Shown: positions 9,317 to 18,852, numbered from the stretch's first letter. The stretch: DNA of 64,000 bases from Pseudomonas fluorescens (GCF_001307155.1 NZ_CP012830.1:4524501-4588500); one strand, 5' to 3'. The notes: a model not told the origin generated them from the letters alone. Translations and numbers: made by a program.

Positions 9317-9322
9317 TATAAT
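9317..9322 (+). promoter_or_regulatory. possible -10 box before truA
   Basis: A consensus TATAAT lies 36-66 bases before the possible truA starts. I see no good -35 at the usual distance, so the call rests on the -10 alone. Confidence 0.4.
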
Positions 9323-9387
9323 GCACGCCTTTGCGTAGATCAGCAGGCTGTCATTCCTTGGCAAATATAGATAACCCGGCCGCCGAA

Positions 9388-10212
9388 ATGGCGGCCGACG
9401 GCTTTTTCCGGATCGCGTTGGGCGTTGAATACAAAGGCTCGCGCTACCGTGGCTGGCAGCGTCAGGCGTCCGGTGTGGCCACCGTGCAGCTAGCCCTCGA
9501 AACGGCGCTGTCGAAGGTCGCGGACTCGCCGGTGTCCTTGCACTGCGCAGGTCGCACCGACGCCGGCGTGCATGCCTGTGGCCAGGTGGTGCATTTCGAT
9601 ACGCAAGTCGACCGCTCGTTGAAGGCCTGGGTCATGGGCGCCAACATCAACTTGCCGCACGACATCAGCGTCAGTTGGGCCAAGGTCATGCCGGCGCACT
9701 TTCATGCGCGTTTCAAGGCGATTGCCCGGCGTTATCGGTATGTGATCTACAACGATCAGATCCGTCCGGCGCACCTCAACGAAGAGGTCACTTGGAATCA
9801 CCGGCCGCTGGATGTCCAGCGCATGGCCGAGGCGGCGCAACATCTGATCGGTACCCACGACTTCAGCGCTTTCCGCGCCGGACAGTGCCAGGCCAAGTCG
9901 CCGATCAAGGAAATCCATCACCTGCGCGTCACCCGGCACGGCAAGATGATCGTGCTGGATATCCGCGCCAGTGCGTTCCTGCATCACATGGTGCGCAATA
10001 TCGCCGGCGTGCTGATGACCATCGGTGCCGGTGAGCGTCCGGTGGAGTGGGCCAAAGAAGTGCTGGAAAGCCGGGTCCGCCGTACCGGTGGCGTCACGGC
10101 CCATCCATTCGGGCTGTACCTGGTGCAGGTCGAGTACCGCGACGAGTTCGAGTTGCCCGAGCGTTACATCGGTCCGCACTTCCTGACCGGCTTCTCGGAA
10201 CTTGACGGCTGA
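9388..10212 (+). CDS. truA: tRNA pseudouridine synthase A
   Basis: TruA makes pseudouridine at positions 38-40 of tRNA anticodon arms. The catalytic aspartate is D58 in the signature AGRTDAGVHACGQ, and the YKGSRYRGWQRQ N-terminus is typical. From the ATG at 9388 it is 274 residues. That ATG has no clear Shine-Dalgarno; a TTG at 9358, ten codons earlier, with AGCAGG about 10 bases before it, is a real alternative. The next gene, trpF, begins 63 bases later. Confidence 0.95.
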   Translation: MAADGFFRIALGVEYKGSRYRGWQRQASGVATVQLALETALSKVADSPVSLHCAGRTDAGVHACGQVVHFDTQVDRSLKAWVMGANINLPHDISVSWAKVMPAHFHARFKAIARRYRYVIYNDQIRPAHLNEEVTWNHRPLDVQRMAEAAQHLIGTHDFSAFRAGQCQAKSPIKEIHHLRVTRHGKMIVLDIRASAFLHHMVRNIAGVLMTIGAGERPVEWAKEVLESRVRRTGGVTAHPFGLYLVQVEYRDEFELPERYIGPHFLTGFSELDG

Positions 10213-10275
10213 CGCCCTCGAATGCATTTGCTACCATCCGGGACTTTCCCGGATTTGCCCTGAGGTTCAAACGAC

Positions 10276-10899
10276 ATGTCAGCCGTTCGCAGCAAAATTT
10301 GTGGGATTACCCGCATTGAAGATGCGTTGGCAGCGGTTGAAGCCGGGGCGGACGCAATCGGTTTGGTGTTCTATGCCAAAAGCCCGCGAGCAGTGACGGT
10401 GCAACAGGCTCGGGCGATCATCGCCGCGTTGCCGCCATTCGTGACCACGGTGGGCTTGTTCGTCAACGCCAGCCGCTGCGAACTCGGTGAGATTCTCGAC
10501 GCGGTGCCGCTGGACCTGTTGCAGTTCCACGGCGACGAAACCCCGGCCGATTGCGAGGGTTACCATCGACCGTACATAAAGGCATTGCGGGTCAAGGCGG
10601 GCGACGACATCGCTGCCAGTTGCGATCTTTACGCTAAAGCCAGCGGCATTTTGCTCGATACCTATGTCGAAGGTGTTCCCGGCGGAACCGGCGAGGCCTT
10701 TGACTGGTCATTGATACCGCAAGGTTTGAGCAAGCCGATCATCCTTGCAGGCGGGCTGTCGGCGGCCAATGTCGCCGAGGCCATTGCCCGGGTTCACCCG
10801 TATGCGGTGGACGTCAGCGGTGGGGTAGAACAGAGCAAGGGCATCAAGGATCACGCGAAGATTCGCGCGTTTATACAGGCAGTGCGCACTAGCGTGTAG
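10276..10899 (+). CDS. trpF: phosphoribosylanthranilate isomerase
   Basis: TrpF, 207 residues, is the TIM-barrel isomerase turning phosphoribosylanthranilate into CdRP, the third tryptophan-specific step. The general-base cysteine is in KICGIT at the N-terminus, LQFHGDE is in the middle, and the phosphate-binding LAGGL is near residue 157. A Shine-Dalgarno (TGAGG) lies 11 bases before the ATG. As in other pseudomonads trpF is apart from the other trp genes, between truA and accD. Confidence 0.97.
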   Translation: MSAVRSKICGITRIEDALAAVEAGADAIGLVFYAKSPRAVTVQQARAIIAALPPFVTTVGLFVNASRCELGEILDAVPLDLLQFHGDETPADCEGYHRPYIKALRVKAGDDIAASCDLYAKASGILLDTYVEGVPGGTGEAFDWSLIPQGLSKPIILAGGLSAANVAEAIARVHPYAVDVSGGVEQSKGIKDHAKIRAFIQAVRTSV

Positions 10900-11117
10900 T
10901 CGATGTGACGGCTGGCAGTCTGCCGCCGTCCATTGCACTGTACGAAACAGGTGTACTGCATACGGCAGGCATGGCTGAGGGTTGTTGGGTTGTACGAAGG
11001 TCAGTCTTGCTGACCCGGCCATCCACCGACCATCGCCGCACACATGAATTTAGCTCAAGGGCATACGCGGGGCTGCGAACCAAAGCGTTCGGGCCGCCGG
11101 TACTGGAGAAAGAAAGC

Positions 11118-12038
11118 ATGAGCAACTGGTTAGTAGACAAACTGATCCCTTCGATCATGCGTTCCGAGGTGAAGAAAAGCTCGGTGCCTGAAGGCCTGTG
11201 GCACAAGTGCCCGTCCTGCGAGGCGGTGTTGTATCGTCCAGAGCTGGAAAAGACCCTGGATGTTTGCCCCAAGTGCAACCACCACATGCGCATCGGCGCG
11301 CGTGCGCGGATCGACATTTTCCTGGATGCCGAAGGCCGTGCCGAACTGGGCGCTGACCTGGAGCCGGTTGACCGCCTGAAATTCCGCGACGGCAAGAAGT
11401 ACAAGGATCGCCTGACCGCTGCACAGAAGCAGACCGGCGAAAAAGACGCACTGATCTCCATGAGCGGTACCCTGCTGGGCATGCCAGTGGTGGTGTCGGC
11501 GTTCGAATTCTCCTTCATGGGCGGTTCGATGGGCGCGATCGTTGGCGAGCGCTTCGTGCGTGCGGCCAACTATGCGCTGGAAAATCGTTGCCCGATGATC
11601 TGCTTCGCCGCTTCCGGCGGTGCGCGGATGCAGGAAGCGCTGATCTCGCTGATGCAAATGGCCAAGACCTCCGCGGTACTGGCGCGTCTGCGCGAAGAAG
11701 GCATTCCATTCATCTCCGTGCTGACCGACCCGGTCTACGGCGGTGTTTCCGCCAGTCTGGCGATGCTCGGCGACGTGATTGTCGGTGAGCCAAAAGCCCT
11801 GATCGGCTTCGCCGGTCCGCGCGTTATCGAGCAGACCGTGCGTGAAAAACTGCCGGAAGGCTTCCAGCGCAGCGAATTCCTGCTGGAGCACGGCGCGATC
11901 GACATGATCATTGCGCGTCAGGAGTTGCGTCCGCGTCTGGGTAACCTGCTGGCACAACTGATGGGTCTGCCGACGCCTGAGTTCGTGGCTGCGCCCGTCG
12001 AGCCAATCGTGGTTCCGCCGGTGCCTGCAAACCTATGA
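11118..12038 (+). CDS. accD: acetyl-CoA carboxylase carboxyltransferase beta subunit
   Basis: AccD with AccA moves the carboxyl group from biotin-BCCP to acetyl-CoA, the first step of fatty acid synthesis. The ATG at 11118 follows GGAGAAAG and gives 306 residues; the longer upstream frame is not used. The N-terminal zinc ribbon has cysteines 31, 34, 50 and 53 (CPSC and CPKC), and the crotonase-like core shows FAASGGARMQEA and YGGVSASLAMLGD. Its stop overlaps the folC start by four bases (ATGA), so the two are translationally coupled. The 218 bases between trpF and accD hold no gene I can support. Confidence 0.97.
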   Translation: MSNWLVDKLIPSIMRSEVKKSSVPEGLWHKCPSCEAVLYRPELEKTLDVCPKCNHHMRIGARARIDIFLDAEGRAELGADLEPVDRLKFRDGKKYKDRLTAAQKQTGEKDALISMSGTLLGMPVVVSAFEFSFMGGSMGAIVGERFVRAANYALENRCPMICFAASGGARMQEALISLMQMAKTSAVLARLREEGIPFISVLTDPVYGGVSASLAMLGDVIVGEPKALIGFAGPRVIEQTVREKLPEGFQRSEFLLEHGAIDMIIARQELRPRLGNLLAQLMGLPTPEFVAAPVEPIVVPPVPANL

Positions 12039-13342
12039 CCGAACGTACCCTTGGCGACTGGCTCGCCTACCTTGAGCAGTTGCATCCGTCAGCCATCGAT
12101 ATGGGGCTTGCGCGCTCGCAAGAGGTAGCCTCCCGGATGGGATTGGGCAAGCCAGCGCCTCGGGTGATCACGGTCACCGGCACCAACGGCAAAGGGTCTA
12201 CCTGTGCGTTCGTGGCATCATTGCTGCGGGCGCAGGGGCTCACGGTCGGTGTCTACAATTCTCCGCACCTGCTGCGTTACAACGAGCGGGTGCAGATCAA
12301 TGGCGTCGAAGCCACTGATGCGCAGTTGTGCGAAGCCTTTGCGGCAGTCGACGCTGGGCGCGGTGAAATTTCCCTGACCTACTTTGAAGTGGGTACTCTG
12401 GCGGCGTTCTGGCTGTTTCAGCGTGCTGATCTGGATGCGGTGGTGCTGGAAGTCGGTCTCGGCGGACGTCTTGATACCGTCAATCTGGTGGATGCCGACG
12501 TCGCGCTGGTCACCAGTATTGGCGTCGATCACGCAGATTACCTCGGCAATACCCGCGAATCCGTGGCCTTCGAAAAGGCCGGCATTTTCCGTCAGGGCGC
12601 GCCTGCGCTCTGTGGTGACCTCAATCCGCCTCAACCCCTGCTGGATAAAGTGCGCGAGCTCAATTGCCCGCTCTTCTTGCGGGGTCGTGATTTCGATTTG
12701 GGCGTTACCGAGCGGAACTGGCAGTGGCGGGGCGTCGATCCCCAAGGGCGTGCGATAGAACTGCACGACTTGCCGCTGCTTGATCTGCCGATGGAAAACG
12801 CCGCGCTGGCGTTGCAGGCTTATGCGTTGCTGGGTTTGCCATGGCAGGCCGAGCAAATTGTCGCTGCGTTGAAAGCAACAAAAGTGGTCGGGCGTCTGGA
12901 TCGCCGCCAGTTCAACTGGCACGGCAAGCGCCTGAACCTGATGCTGGATGTGGGTCATAACCCGCATGCGGCCGAGTATCTGGCCCAGCGTTTGGCTCGC
13001 CGGCCAATAGCGGGTCGACGGTTGGCAGTATTTGGTTTGTTGGCTGACAAGGATCTCGATGGAGTTGTCGGCGAATTGAGTGGTAGTGTCCAGCATTGGG
13101 CTGTCGCCCCGCTCGATTCTGCGCGCGCACGTCCGGTTGCGGATTTGCAGGCTGCGTTGCAGAACCTTGGGGCGTCGGTAACATCCTATGCAAGTGTCGC
13201 CGATGCCCTGGAAGGGCAGTGCGCGCTGGCAACGGCAGAAGATGAAATTCTGCTGTTCGGATCATTTTATTGTGTTGCCGAGGCCCTCGAATGGTTGGCT
13301 CGGCGCTCCACGGAGGAAGCTGCACATGGCTTTGCTGGATAA
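12035..13342 (+). CDS. folC: bifunctional folylpolyglutamate/dihydrofolate synthase
   Basis: FolC, 435 residues, adds glutamate to dihydropteroate and then to folates. The ATP-binding loop TVTGTNGKGSTC is near residue 47, LEVGLGGRLDTVN follows, and the Mur-ligase-type C-terminal domain (LMLDVGHNPHAAEYLA) is complete. It starts inside the last codons of accD and its end overlaps the next gene by 17 bases, so accD-folC-dedD reads as one tightly packed operon. Confidence 0.97.
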   Translation: MTERTLGDWLAYLEQLHPSAIDMGLARSQEVASRMGLGKPAPRVITVTGTNGKGSTCAFVASLLRAQGLTVGVYNSPHLLRYNERVQINGVEATDAQLCEAFAAVDAGRGEISLTYFEVGTLAAFWLFQRADLDAVVLEVGLGGRLDTVNLVDADVALVTSIGVDHADYLGNTRESVAFEKAGIFRQGAPALCGDLNPPQPLLDKVRELNCPLFLRGRDFDLGVTERNWQWRGVDPQGRAIELHDLPLLDLPMENAALALQAYALLGLPWQAEQIVAALKATKVVGRLDRRQFNWHGKRLNLMLDVGHNPHAAEYLAQRLARRPIAGRRLAVFGLLADKDLDGVVGELSGSVQHWAVAPLDSARARPVADLQAALQNLGASVTSYASVADALEGQCALATAEDEILLFGSFYCVAEALEWLARRSTEEAAHGFAG

Positions 13343-13982
13343 CGCGTACAAGCAGCGGATGGTTGGGGCTCTGGTTCTGGTGGCATTGGCGGTGATTTTC
13401 TTGCCAATGCTGTTTTCCCGGGAAGATGAGCAGCGTCAGGTGGTGGTTCATGCCCCGGCTGCACCTCAAGCCCCGGCAATGCCGCAGGTGCAGATCGAGC
13501 CCGTGGTGGTGCCGGAGCCGCAAGCGTTGCCGCAGGAGCCGGTTCCAAGTGATGAAGAGATTACTGCCGAACAAGCACCGCCCAAGCCGGTTGCCCCCAG
13601 CGCTCCCATCGCACCAGCCCCGGTTGTCGCTAAACCGGTAACGCCACCGCCTGCGCCCAAACCGGCAGCAGCGCCGGCGCAACCGATCGCCGCGGCGCCG
13701 AGCAAGCCTGACACCAGCCAGAGTCGCGTCGATGCCAATGGCCTGTCGGTCAGTTGGTCGGTGCAGTTGGCCAGCCTGTCGAGCCGTGAAAGCGCCGAAA
13801 GCTTGCAGAAAACCCTGCGTAGCCAGGGTTACAATGCCTACATCCGTACCGCCGATGGCAAGAACCGGGTGTTTGTCGGTCCGTTGATCGAGCGTGCAGA
13901 GGCTGATCGCCTGCGTGACCTGCTGGGTCGGCAGCAGAACCTCAAGGGCTTTGTCGTTCGCTTTCAGCCTGAACGCGGCTAA
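13326..13982 (+). CDS. dedD: DedD-like SPOR-domain membrane protein
   Basis: This 218-residue inner-membrane protein has one N-terminal helix (about 10-30), a long Pro/Ala/Val-rich periplasmic linker, and a C-terminal SPOR domain (about 144-218) that binds denuded septal peptidoglycan. The layout and its place after folC match DedD, a non-essential cell-division protein. The ATG at 13326 lies inside folC and follows GGAGG; the longer frame from 13188 would lack a signal-anchor at its start. Confidence 0.88.
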   Translation: MALLDNAYKQRMVGALVLVALAVIFLPMLFSREDEQRQVVVHAPAAPQAPAMPQVQIEPVVVPEPQALPQEPVPSDEEITAEQAPPKPVAPSAPIAPAPVVAKPVTPPPAPKPAAAPAQPIAAAPSKPDTSQSRVDANGLSVSWSVQLASLSSRESAESLQKTLRSQGYNAYIRTADGKNRVFVGPLIERAEADRLRDLLGRQQNLKGFVVRFQPERG

Positions 13983-14021
13983 CGCTAACTGACTGATTTC
14001 AAATGCACTTGCAATCGCAGC

Positions 14022-14050
14022 TTACCGACAGCCATGGGCTCTGCTAAAAT
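14022..14050 (+). promoter_or_regulatory. predicted sigma-70 promoter before cvpA-purF
   Basis: TTACCG and TAAAAT with a 17-base spacer lie just after dedD and 31 bases before cvpA. The -10 is good and the -35 is weak. It would allow the purine genes to be read apart from the folC operon. Confidence 0.45.
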
Positions 14051-14080
14051 GCGCCGCCTTATCCGTCTGTAGGCTGCACT

Positions 14081-14641
14081 GTGCCATTTACCTGGGTTGA
14101 CTGGGCGATCGTCGCGATCGTCGCCATCTCCGCTTTGATCAGTTTGAGCCGCGGCTTCGTCAAGGAAGCCTTATCGCTGCTGACCTGGATCATCGCAGGA
14201 GCCGTTGCCTGGATGTTTGGTGGCTCACTGTCCGAGTACCTCACCGGATACATCGAAACACCGTCGGCTCGCGTGATCGCGGGCTGTGCCATCATTTTTG
14301 TCGCCACCTTAATAGTGGGCGCAATGATCAATTACCTTATCAGCGAACTGGTTCGCGTCACCGGCCTGTCCGGGACCGACCGTTTTCTTGGCATGGCCTT
14401 CGGCGCGGCGCGTGGCGCGCTGCTGGTGGTCACCGCCGTCGGGCTCTTGAGTCTGGGCCCGGTACAGCAGGATAAGTGGTGGCAGGAGTCAAGGCTCGTG
14501 CCACAATTTCTATTGGTTGCAGACTGGTCCAAAAACCTCATATTAGGGTGGAGCAGTCAGTGGCTGGCCAGCGGTATCAGCGTACCCGCTGACATACCGT
14601 TCAAGGAGCATCTCTTGCCGACGGCCAAAACGCCGCAGTGA
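14081..14641 (+). CDS. cvpA: CvpA family membrane protein
   Basis: CvpA, 186 residues, is an inner-membrane protein with about four helices, required for colicin V production in E. coli and typically next to purF. The N-terminal FTWVDWAIVAIVAISALISLSRG is diagnostic. The start is GTG at 14081; no ATG is available in frame near it. It is 41 bases before purF and co-directional. Confidence 0.93.
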   Translation: MPFTWVDWAIVAIVAISALISLSRGFVKEALSLLTWIIAGAVAWMFGGSLSEYLTGYIETPSARVIAGCAIIFVATLIVGAMINYLISELVRVTGLSGTDRFLGMAFGAARGALLVVTAVGLLSLGPVQQDKWWQESRLVPQFLLVADWSKNLILGWSSQWLASGISVPADIPFKEHLLPTAKTPQ

Positions 14642-14682
14642 GATGTGTTCAGTTCAGTTTCATTAAGTAGGGGTTGCGTCGC

Positions 14683-16188
14683 ATGTGTGGCATCGTCGGT
14701 ATCGTCGGTAAGTCGAACGTCAATCAGGCGCTGTATGACGCGCTAACCGTCCTCCAGCACCGCGGCCAGGACGCTGCCGGTATCGTGACCAGCCATGATG
14801 GCCGGTTATTCCTGCGCAAGGACAACGGTCTGGTTCGTGACGTGTTTCATCAGCGTCACATGCAGCGCCTGGTCGGTCACATGGGTATTGGCCATGTGCG
14901 TTATCCGACTGCGGGCAGCTCGACTTCGGCCGAAGCTCAACCGTTTTACGTCAACTCGCCGTATGGCATCACCCTGGCGCACAACGGTAACCTGACCAAT
15001 GTTGAACAGCTGGCCAAGGAGATTTACGAATCTGACCTGCGCCACGTCAACACCAACTCCGATTCGGAAGTGCTGCTCAACGTGTTCGCTCACGAGCTGG
15101 CCCAGCGCGGCAAGTTGCAGCCAACCGAAGAAGACGTGTTTGCGGCCGTCACCGACGTGCACAACCGTTGCGTGGGTGGTTACGCAGTCGTTGCGATGGT
15201 GACCGGTTACGGCATCGTCGGTTTCCGTGATCCGCACGGCATCCGCCCGATCGTCTTCGGCCAGCGTCATACCGACGAAGGCGTCGAATACATGATCGCC
15301 TCCGAAAGCGTTTCCCTGGACGTGCTCGGTTTCACCCTGATTCGCGACCTCGCGCCGGGCGAAGCGGTCTACATCACTGAAGACGGCAAGCTGCACACCC
15401 GTCAGTGCGCGACCAACCCATCGCTGACTCCATGCATTTTCGAACACGTCTACCTGGCGCGTCCGGACTCGATCATCGATGGCGTTTCGGTTTACAAGGC
15501 TCGCCTGCGCATGGGTGAGAAACTCGCCGAGAAGATCCTGCGCGAGCGTCCGGAGCATGACATCGACGTGGTCATCCCGATTCCGGATACCAGCCGCACC
15601 GCGGCGCTGGAGCTGGCGAATCATCTGGGCGTGAAGTTCCGCGAAGGCTTCGTGAAGAACCGCTACATCGGCCGGACCTTCATCATGCCGGGCCAGGCCG
15701 CACGGAAAAAATCCGTACGCCAGAAGCTCAACGCTATCGAGCTGGAATTCCGCGGCAAGAACGTGATGCTGGTGGACGACTCGATCGTTCGCGGCACCAC
15801 CTGCAAGCAGATCATCCAGATGGCTCGCGAAGCTGGCGCCAAAAATGTCTACTTCTGCTCGGCAGCGCCGGCCGTGCGTTACCCGAACGTGTATGGCATC
15901 GACATGCCAAGCGCCCACGAGTTGATCGCTCACAATCGTACGACTCAAGACGTGGCTGATCTGATCGGCGCTGATTGGCTCATCTATCAGGACCTGCCTG
16001 ACTTGATCGAAGCGGTCGGTGGCGGCAAGATCAAGATCGAGAACTTCGATTGTGCGGTGTTCGACGGCAAGTATGTCACCGGTGATGTCGACGAGGCTTA
16101 CCTGAACAAGATCGAGCAGGCACGTAACGATGCCTCCAAGGTCAAGACGCAGGCAGTCAGTGCGATCATCGATCTGTACAACAACTGA
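14683..16188 (+). CDS. purF: amidophosphoribosyltransferase
   Basis: PurF, 501 residues, makes 5-phosphoribosylamine from PRPP and glutamine, the first committed purine step. The ATG at 14683 puts the nucleophilic cysteine at position 2 (MCGIVGIVG), exposed after Met removal, so the open frame three codons upstream is not used. The glutaminase domain is followed by a phosphoribosyltransferase domain with the PRPP loop VMLVDDSIVRGTT. A terminator follows. Confidence 0.98.
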   Translation: MCGIVGIVGKSNVNQALYDALTVLQHRGQDAAGIVTSHDGRLFLRKDNGLVRDVFHQRHMQRLVGHMGIGHVRYPTAGSSTSAEAQPFYVNSPYGITLAHNGNLTNVEQLAKEIYESDLRHVNTNSDSEVLLNVFAHELAQRGKLQPTEEDVFAAVTDVHNRCVGGYAVVAMVTGYGIVGFRDPHGIRPIVFGQRHTDEGVEYMIASESVSLDVLGFTLIRDLAPGEAVYITEDGKLHTRQCATNPSLTPCIFEHVYLARPDSIIDGVSVYKARLRMGEKLAEKILRERPEHDIDVVIPIPDTSRTAALELANHLGVKFREGFVKNRYIGRTFIMPGQAARKKSVRQKLNAIELEFRGKNVMLVDDSIVRGTTCKQIIQMAREAGAKNVYFCSAAPAVRYPNVYGIDMPSAHELIAHNRTTQDVADLIGADWLIYQDLPDLIEAVGGGKIKIENFDCAVFDGKYVTGDVDEAYLNKIEQARNDASKVKTQAVSAIIDLYNN

Positions 16189-16195
16189 GTTTCTA

Positions 16196-16217
16196 CCGGC
16201 CCTGAGGGGCCGGTTTT
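16196..16217 (+). terminator. terminator after purF
   Basis: CCGGCCC-TGA-GGGGCCGG followed by TTTTG, 7 bases after the purF stop. The U-tract is short, so some read-through into metZ is possible. Confidence 0.75.
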
Positions 16218-16254
16218 GTATCTATCAATAAAGAACAAGGCAAGGAGTGACAGC

Positions 16255-17466
16255 ATGAGTCAGGAGTGGGATGCCGGTCGGCTGGACAGCGACCTCGATG
16301 GCGTAGCGTTCGATACCCTGGCCGTACGCGCCGGTCAGCACCGTACGCCGGAAGGCGAACACGGTGATCCGATGTTCTTCACTTCGAGCTACGTGTTCCG
16401 TACCGCTGCCGATGCGGCGGCACGCTTCGCTGGCGAAGTGCCGGGCAACGTTTACTCGCGCTACACCAACCCGACCGTTCGTTCGTTCGAAGAGCGGATT
16501 GCCGCTCTCGAGGGTGCCGAGCAGGCAGTCGCAACGGCTACTGGTATGGCTGCGATCCTTGCAGTGGTGATGAGCCTGTGCAGTGCTGGCGATCATGTGC
16601 TGGTCTCGCGCAGCGTGTTCGGCTCGACCATCAGCCTGTTTGAAAAGTACTTCAAGCGTTTTGGCATCGAAGTCGATTATGTGCCTCTGGCTGAGCTGTC
16701 CGGCTGGGACGCGGCAATCAAGGCCAACACCAAATTGCTGTTCGTCGAATCGCCGTCCAATCCTTTGGCCGAGTTGGTGGACATTGCTGCGTTGTCGAAA
16801 ATCGCTCACGCCAAGGGCGCGATGCTGGTGGTCGACAACTGCTTCTGCACGCCAGCCTTGCAGCAGCCGCTGAAGCTCGGTGCGGACGTGGTCGTGCATT
16901 CGGCTACCAAGTTCATCGACGGCCAGGGTCGTTGCATGGGCGGTGTGGTGGCCGGTCGTAGCGAGCAGATGAAAGAGATCGTCGGCTTCCTGCGCACCGC
17001 CGGGCCGACCTTGAGCCCGTTCAACGCCTGGATCTTCCTCAAGGGTCTGGAAACGTTGAACCTGCGCATGAAGGCGCACTGCGCCAATGCCCAGCAGCTG
17101 GCCAAGTGGCTGGAGCAGCAGGACGGTATCGAGAAAGTCCATTACGCCGGCCTCAAGAGCCATCCGCAGCATGAGTTGGCCCAGCGTCAGCAGAAAGGTT
17201 TTGGCGCCGTGGTGAGTTTCGAGGTCAAGGGTGGCAAAGACGGTGCCTGGCGCTTTATCGATGCCACGCGTTTGATTTCAATCACCGCCAACCTCGGTGA
17301 CAGCAAGACCACCATTACCCATCCGAGCACCACCTCTCACGGTCGCCTGGCGCCGCAAGAGCGTGAGGCGGCGGGGATTCGCGACAGCTTGATCCGCATT
17401 GCGGTCGGCCTCGAAGACGTGGCTGACCTGCAAGCGGATCTGGCGCGCGGGCTGGCTGCCTTGTGA
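16255..17466 (+). CDS. metZ: O-succinylhomoserine sulfhydrylase
   Basis: MetZ, 403 residues, is a PLP enzyme of the Cys/Met metabolism family that makes homocysteine directly from O-succinylhomoserine and sulfide. This is the pseudomonad route to methionine in place of MetB/MetC. The PLP lysine is K219 in HSATKFIDGQG, and the SRYTNPT and VESPSNP motifs are intact. The start at 16255 follows AAGGAG. The stop overlaps the following SDR gene by four bases. Confidence 0.94.
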   Translation: MSQEWDAGRLDSDLDGVAFDTLAVRAGQHRTPEGEHGDPMFFTSSYVFRTAADAAARFAGEVPGNVYSRYTNPTVRSFEERIAALEGAEQAVATATGMAAILAVVMSLCSAGDHVLVSRSVFGSTISLFEKYFKRFGIEVDYVPLAELSGWDAAIKANTKLLFVESPSNPLAELVDIAALSKIAHAKGAMLVVDNCFCTPALQQPLKLGADVVVHSATKFIDGQGRCMGGVVAGRSEQMKEIVGFLRTAGPTLSPFNAWIFLKGLETLNLRMKAHCANAQQLAKWLEQQDGIEKVHYAGLKSHPQHELAQRQQKGFGAVVSFEVKGGKDGAWRFIDATRLISITANLGDSKTTITHPSTTSHGRLAPQEREAAGIRDSLIRIAVGLEDVADLQADLARGLAAL

Positions 17467-18239
17467 TCGAGTTGTCCGCGCCTGCAAGCGGCGCTAATGG
17501 TCGGGTTGCACTGGTTACCGGTGCTGCGCGCGGCATCGGTCTGGGGATTGCCGCCTGGCTGGTCAGCGAAGGCTGGCAGGTGGTTCTGACCGATCTGGAC
17601 CGTGCGCGCGGCTCGAAGGTTGCCAAGGTGCTGGGTGACAACGCCTGCTTCATTGGCATGGACGTGGCCGATGAACAGCAGGTGGCTCAGGGCGTTGCCG
17701 AGGTGCTTGGGCAGTTCGGTCGCATCGACGCGCTGGTGTGCAATGCGGCCGTCGCCGATCCGCACAACATTACGCTGGAAAGCCTCGATCTGGCGTACTG
17801 GAATCGGGTGTTGGCGGTGAATCTCAGTGGGCCGATGCTGCTGGCCAAGCACTGTGCGCCTTACTTGCGTGCTCACAGCGGCGCCATCGTCAATCTGGCT
17901 TCGACCCGAGCGGCACAGTCGGAGCCGGATACCGAGGCTTACGCGGCGAGCAAGGGCGGTTTGCTGGCATTGACTCACGCCTTGGCCATCAGCCTGGGGC
18001 CAGAGATTCGGGTCAATGCAGTCAGTCCCGGCTGGATTGATACGCGTGATCCAGCGACGCGGCGTGCCGAACCGCTGAGTGATGCAGATCATGCTCAGCA
18101 TCCGGCAGGCAGGGTAGGGACGGTCGAGGATGTGGCGGCGATGGTGGCCTGGCTACTGTCGAAGAATGCCGGATTTGTCACGGGCCAGGAGTTTGTGGTC
18201 GACGGTGGCATGACCAAGAAAATGATTTATGGCGATTGA
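17463..18239 (+). CDS. SDR-family oxidoreductase
   Basis: This 258-residue classical short-chain dehydrogenase has the TGAARGIGLGI cofactor loop at the N-terminus, a CNAAVADP motif, and the catalytic Ser (NLAST) and Tyr-x3-Lys (AYAASKGG). The substrate is unknown. It starts with GTG in the overlap with metZ (GTGA), so it is translationally coupled to it. The coupling suggests a shared regulation more than a shared pathway. Confidence 0.88.
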   Translation: MIELSAPASGANGRVALVTGAARGIGLGIAAWLVSEGWQVVLTDLDRARGSKVAKVLGDNACFIGMDVADEQQVAQGVAEVLGQFGRIDALVCNAAVADPHNITLESLDLAYWNRVLAVNLSGPMLLAKHCAPYLRAHSGAIVNLASTRAAQSEPDTEAYAASKGGLLALTHALAISLGPEIRVNAVSPGWIDTRDPATRRAEPLSDADHAQHPAGRVGTVEDVAAMVAWLLSKNAGFVTGQEFVVDGGMTKKMIYGD

Positions 18240-18349
18240 CCGAGGTTCCGGGGCGGGGCTGGAGAAGGCTTGAGGTTGAGGGTGTCGCGGATTGGCGCCC
18301 CAGGAGATGACATGATTTTGTCTTTTTCAGAAAAACTTCAAGCAGGCTA

Positions 18350-18378
18350 TTGACTTAGCTTCGGTATCTGCGTAAATT
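18350..18378 (+). promoter_or_regulatory. sigma-70 promoter of the tRNA-Val/Asp/Asp cluster
   Basis: TTGACT (18350-18355), a 17-base spacer and TAAATT (18373-18378) are followed by a GC-rich stretch (CGCGGCC), the discriminator typical of stringently controlled stable-RNA promoters. The first tRNA starts 22 bases after the -10. Confidence 0.75.
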
Positions 18379-18399
18379 TCGCGGCCTCAGAGAAGCAAA

Positions 18400-18475
18400 G
18401 GGTGATTAGCTCAGCTGGGAGAGCGTCTGCCTTACAAGCAGAATGTCGGCGGTTCGATCCCGTCATCACCCACCA
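18400..18475 (+). tRNA. tRNA-Val (TAC)
   Basis: 76 bases with CCA encoded. The acceptor GGGTGAT pairs with ATCACCC, the anticodon loop is CTTACAA, and the T loop is GGTTCGATCC. First gene of a three-tRNA cluster. Confidence 0.97.
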
Positions 18476-18532
18476 CTTCTTGAGAGTCTTGCGAAAGCAG
18501 GAAGGAAGCTGTAAAAAAGCCTCCACCGACGC

Positions 18533-18609
18533 GCAGCGGTAGTTCAGTCGGTTAGAATACCGGCCTGTCACGCCGGGGGTCGCGGGTTCGAGTCCCGTCC
18601 GCTGCGCCA
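18533..18609 (+). tRNA. tRNA-Asp (GTC), copy 1
   Basis: 77 bases with CCA encoded. The acceptor GCAGCGG pairs with CCGCTGC, the anticodon loop reads CTGTCAC, and the T arm is standard. It is identical to the second copy at 18706. Confidence 0.97.
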
Positions 18610-18705
18610 TATTTTCCAGATCGGGTTTTTCCCGGTTTGAGATTGAAAAGCTTACTAGCTCTTCAATCCGACAAAGGTTCACACAGACGCAAGTCTGAGC
18701 GATAC

Positions 18706-18782
18706 GCAGCGGTAGTTCAGTCGGTTAGAATACCGGCCTGTCACGCCGGGGGTCGCGGGTTCGAGTCCCGTCCGCTGCGCCA
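18706..18782 (+). tRNA. tRNA-Asp (GTC), copy 2
   Basis: Identical in sequence to the copy at 18533. The spacers between the copies differ, so this is not a simple recent tandem duplication of the whole unit. Confidence 0.97.
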
Positions 18783-18852
18783 TATCTGCCTCAAGGCCCA
18801 CTGAACGCCTTGAAGCACGAAGAGAGCCACTGGCTACTTCGAGTCGATAGCA

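Noticed and set aside
10905..11117. Longer accD start upstream of 11118
   Set aside because: The upstream 71 codons lack the family pattern, and a Shine-Dalgarno stands before the ATG at 11118.
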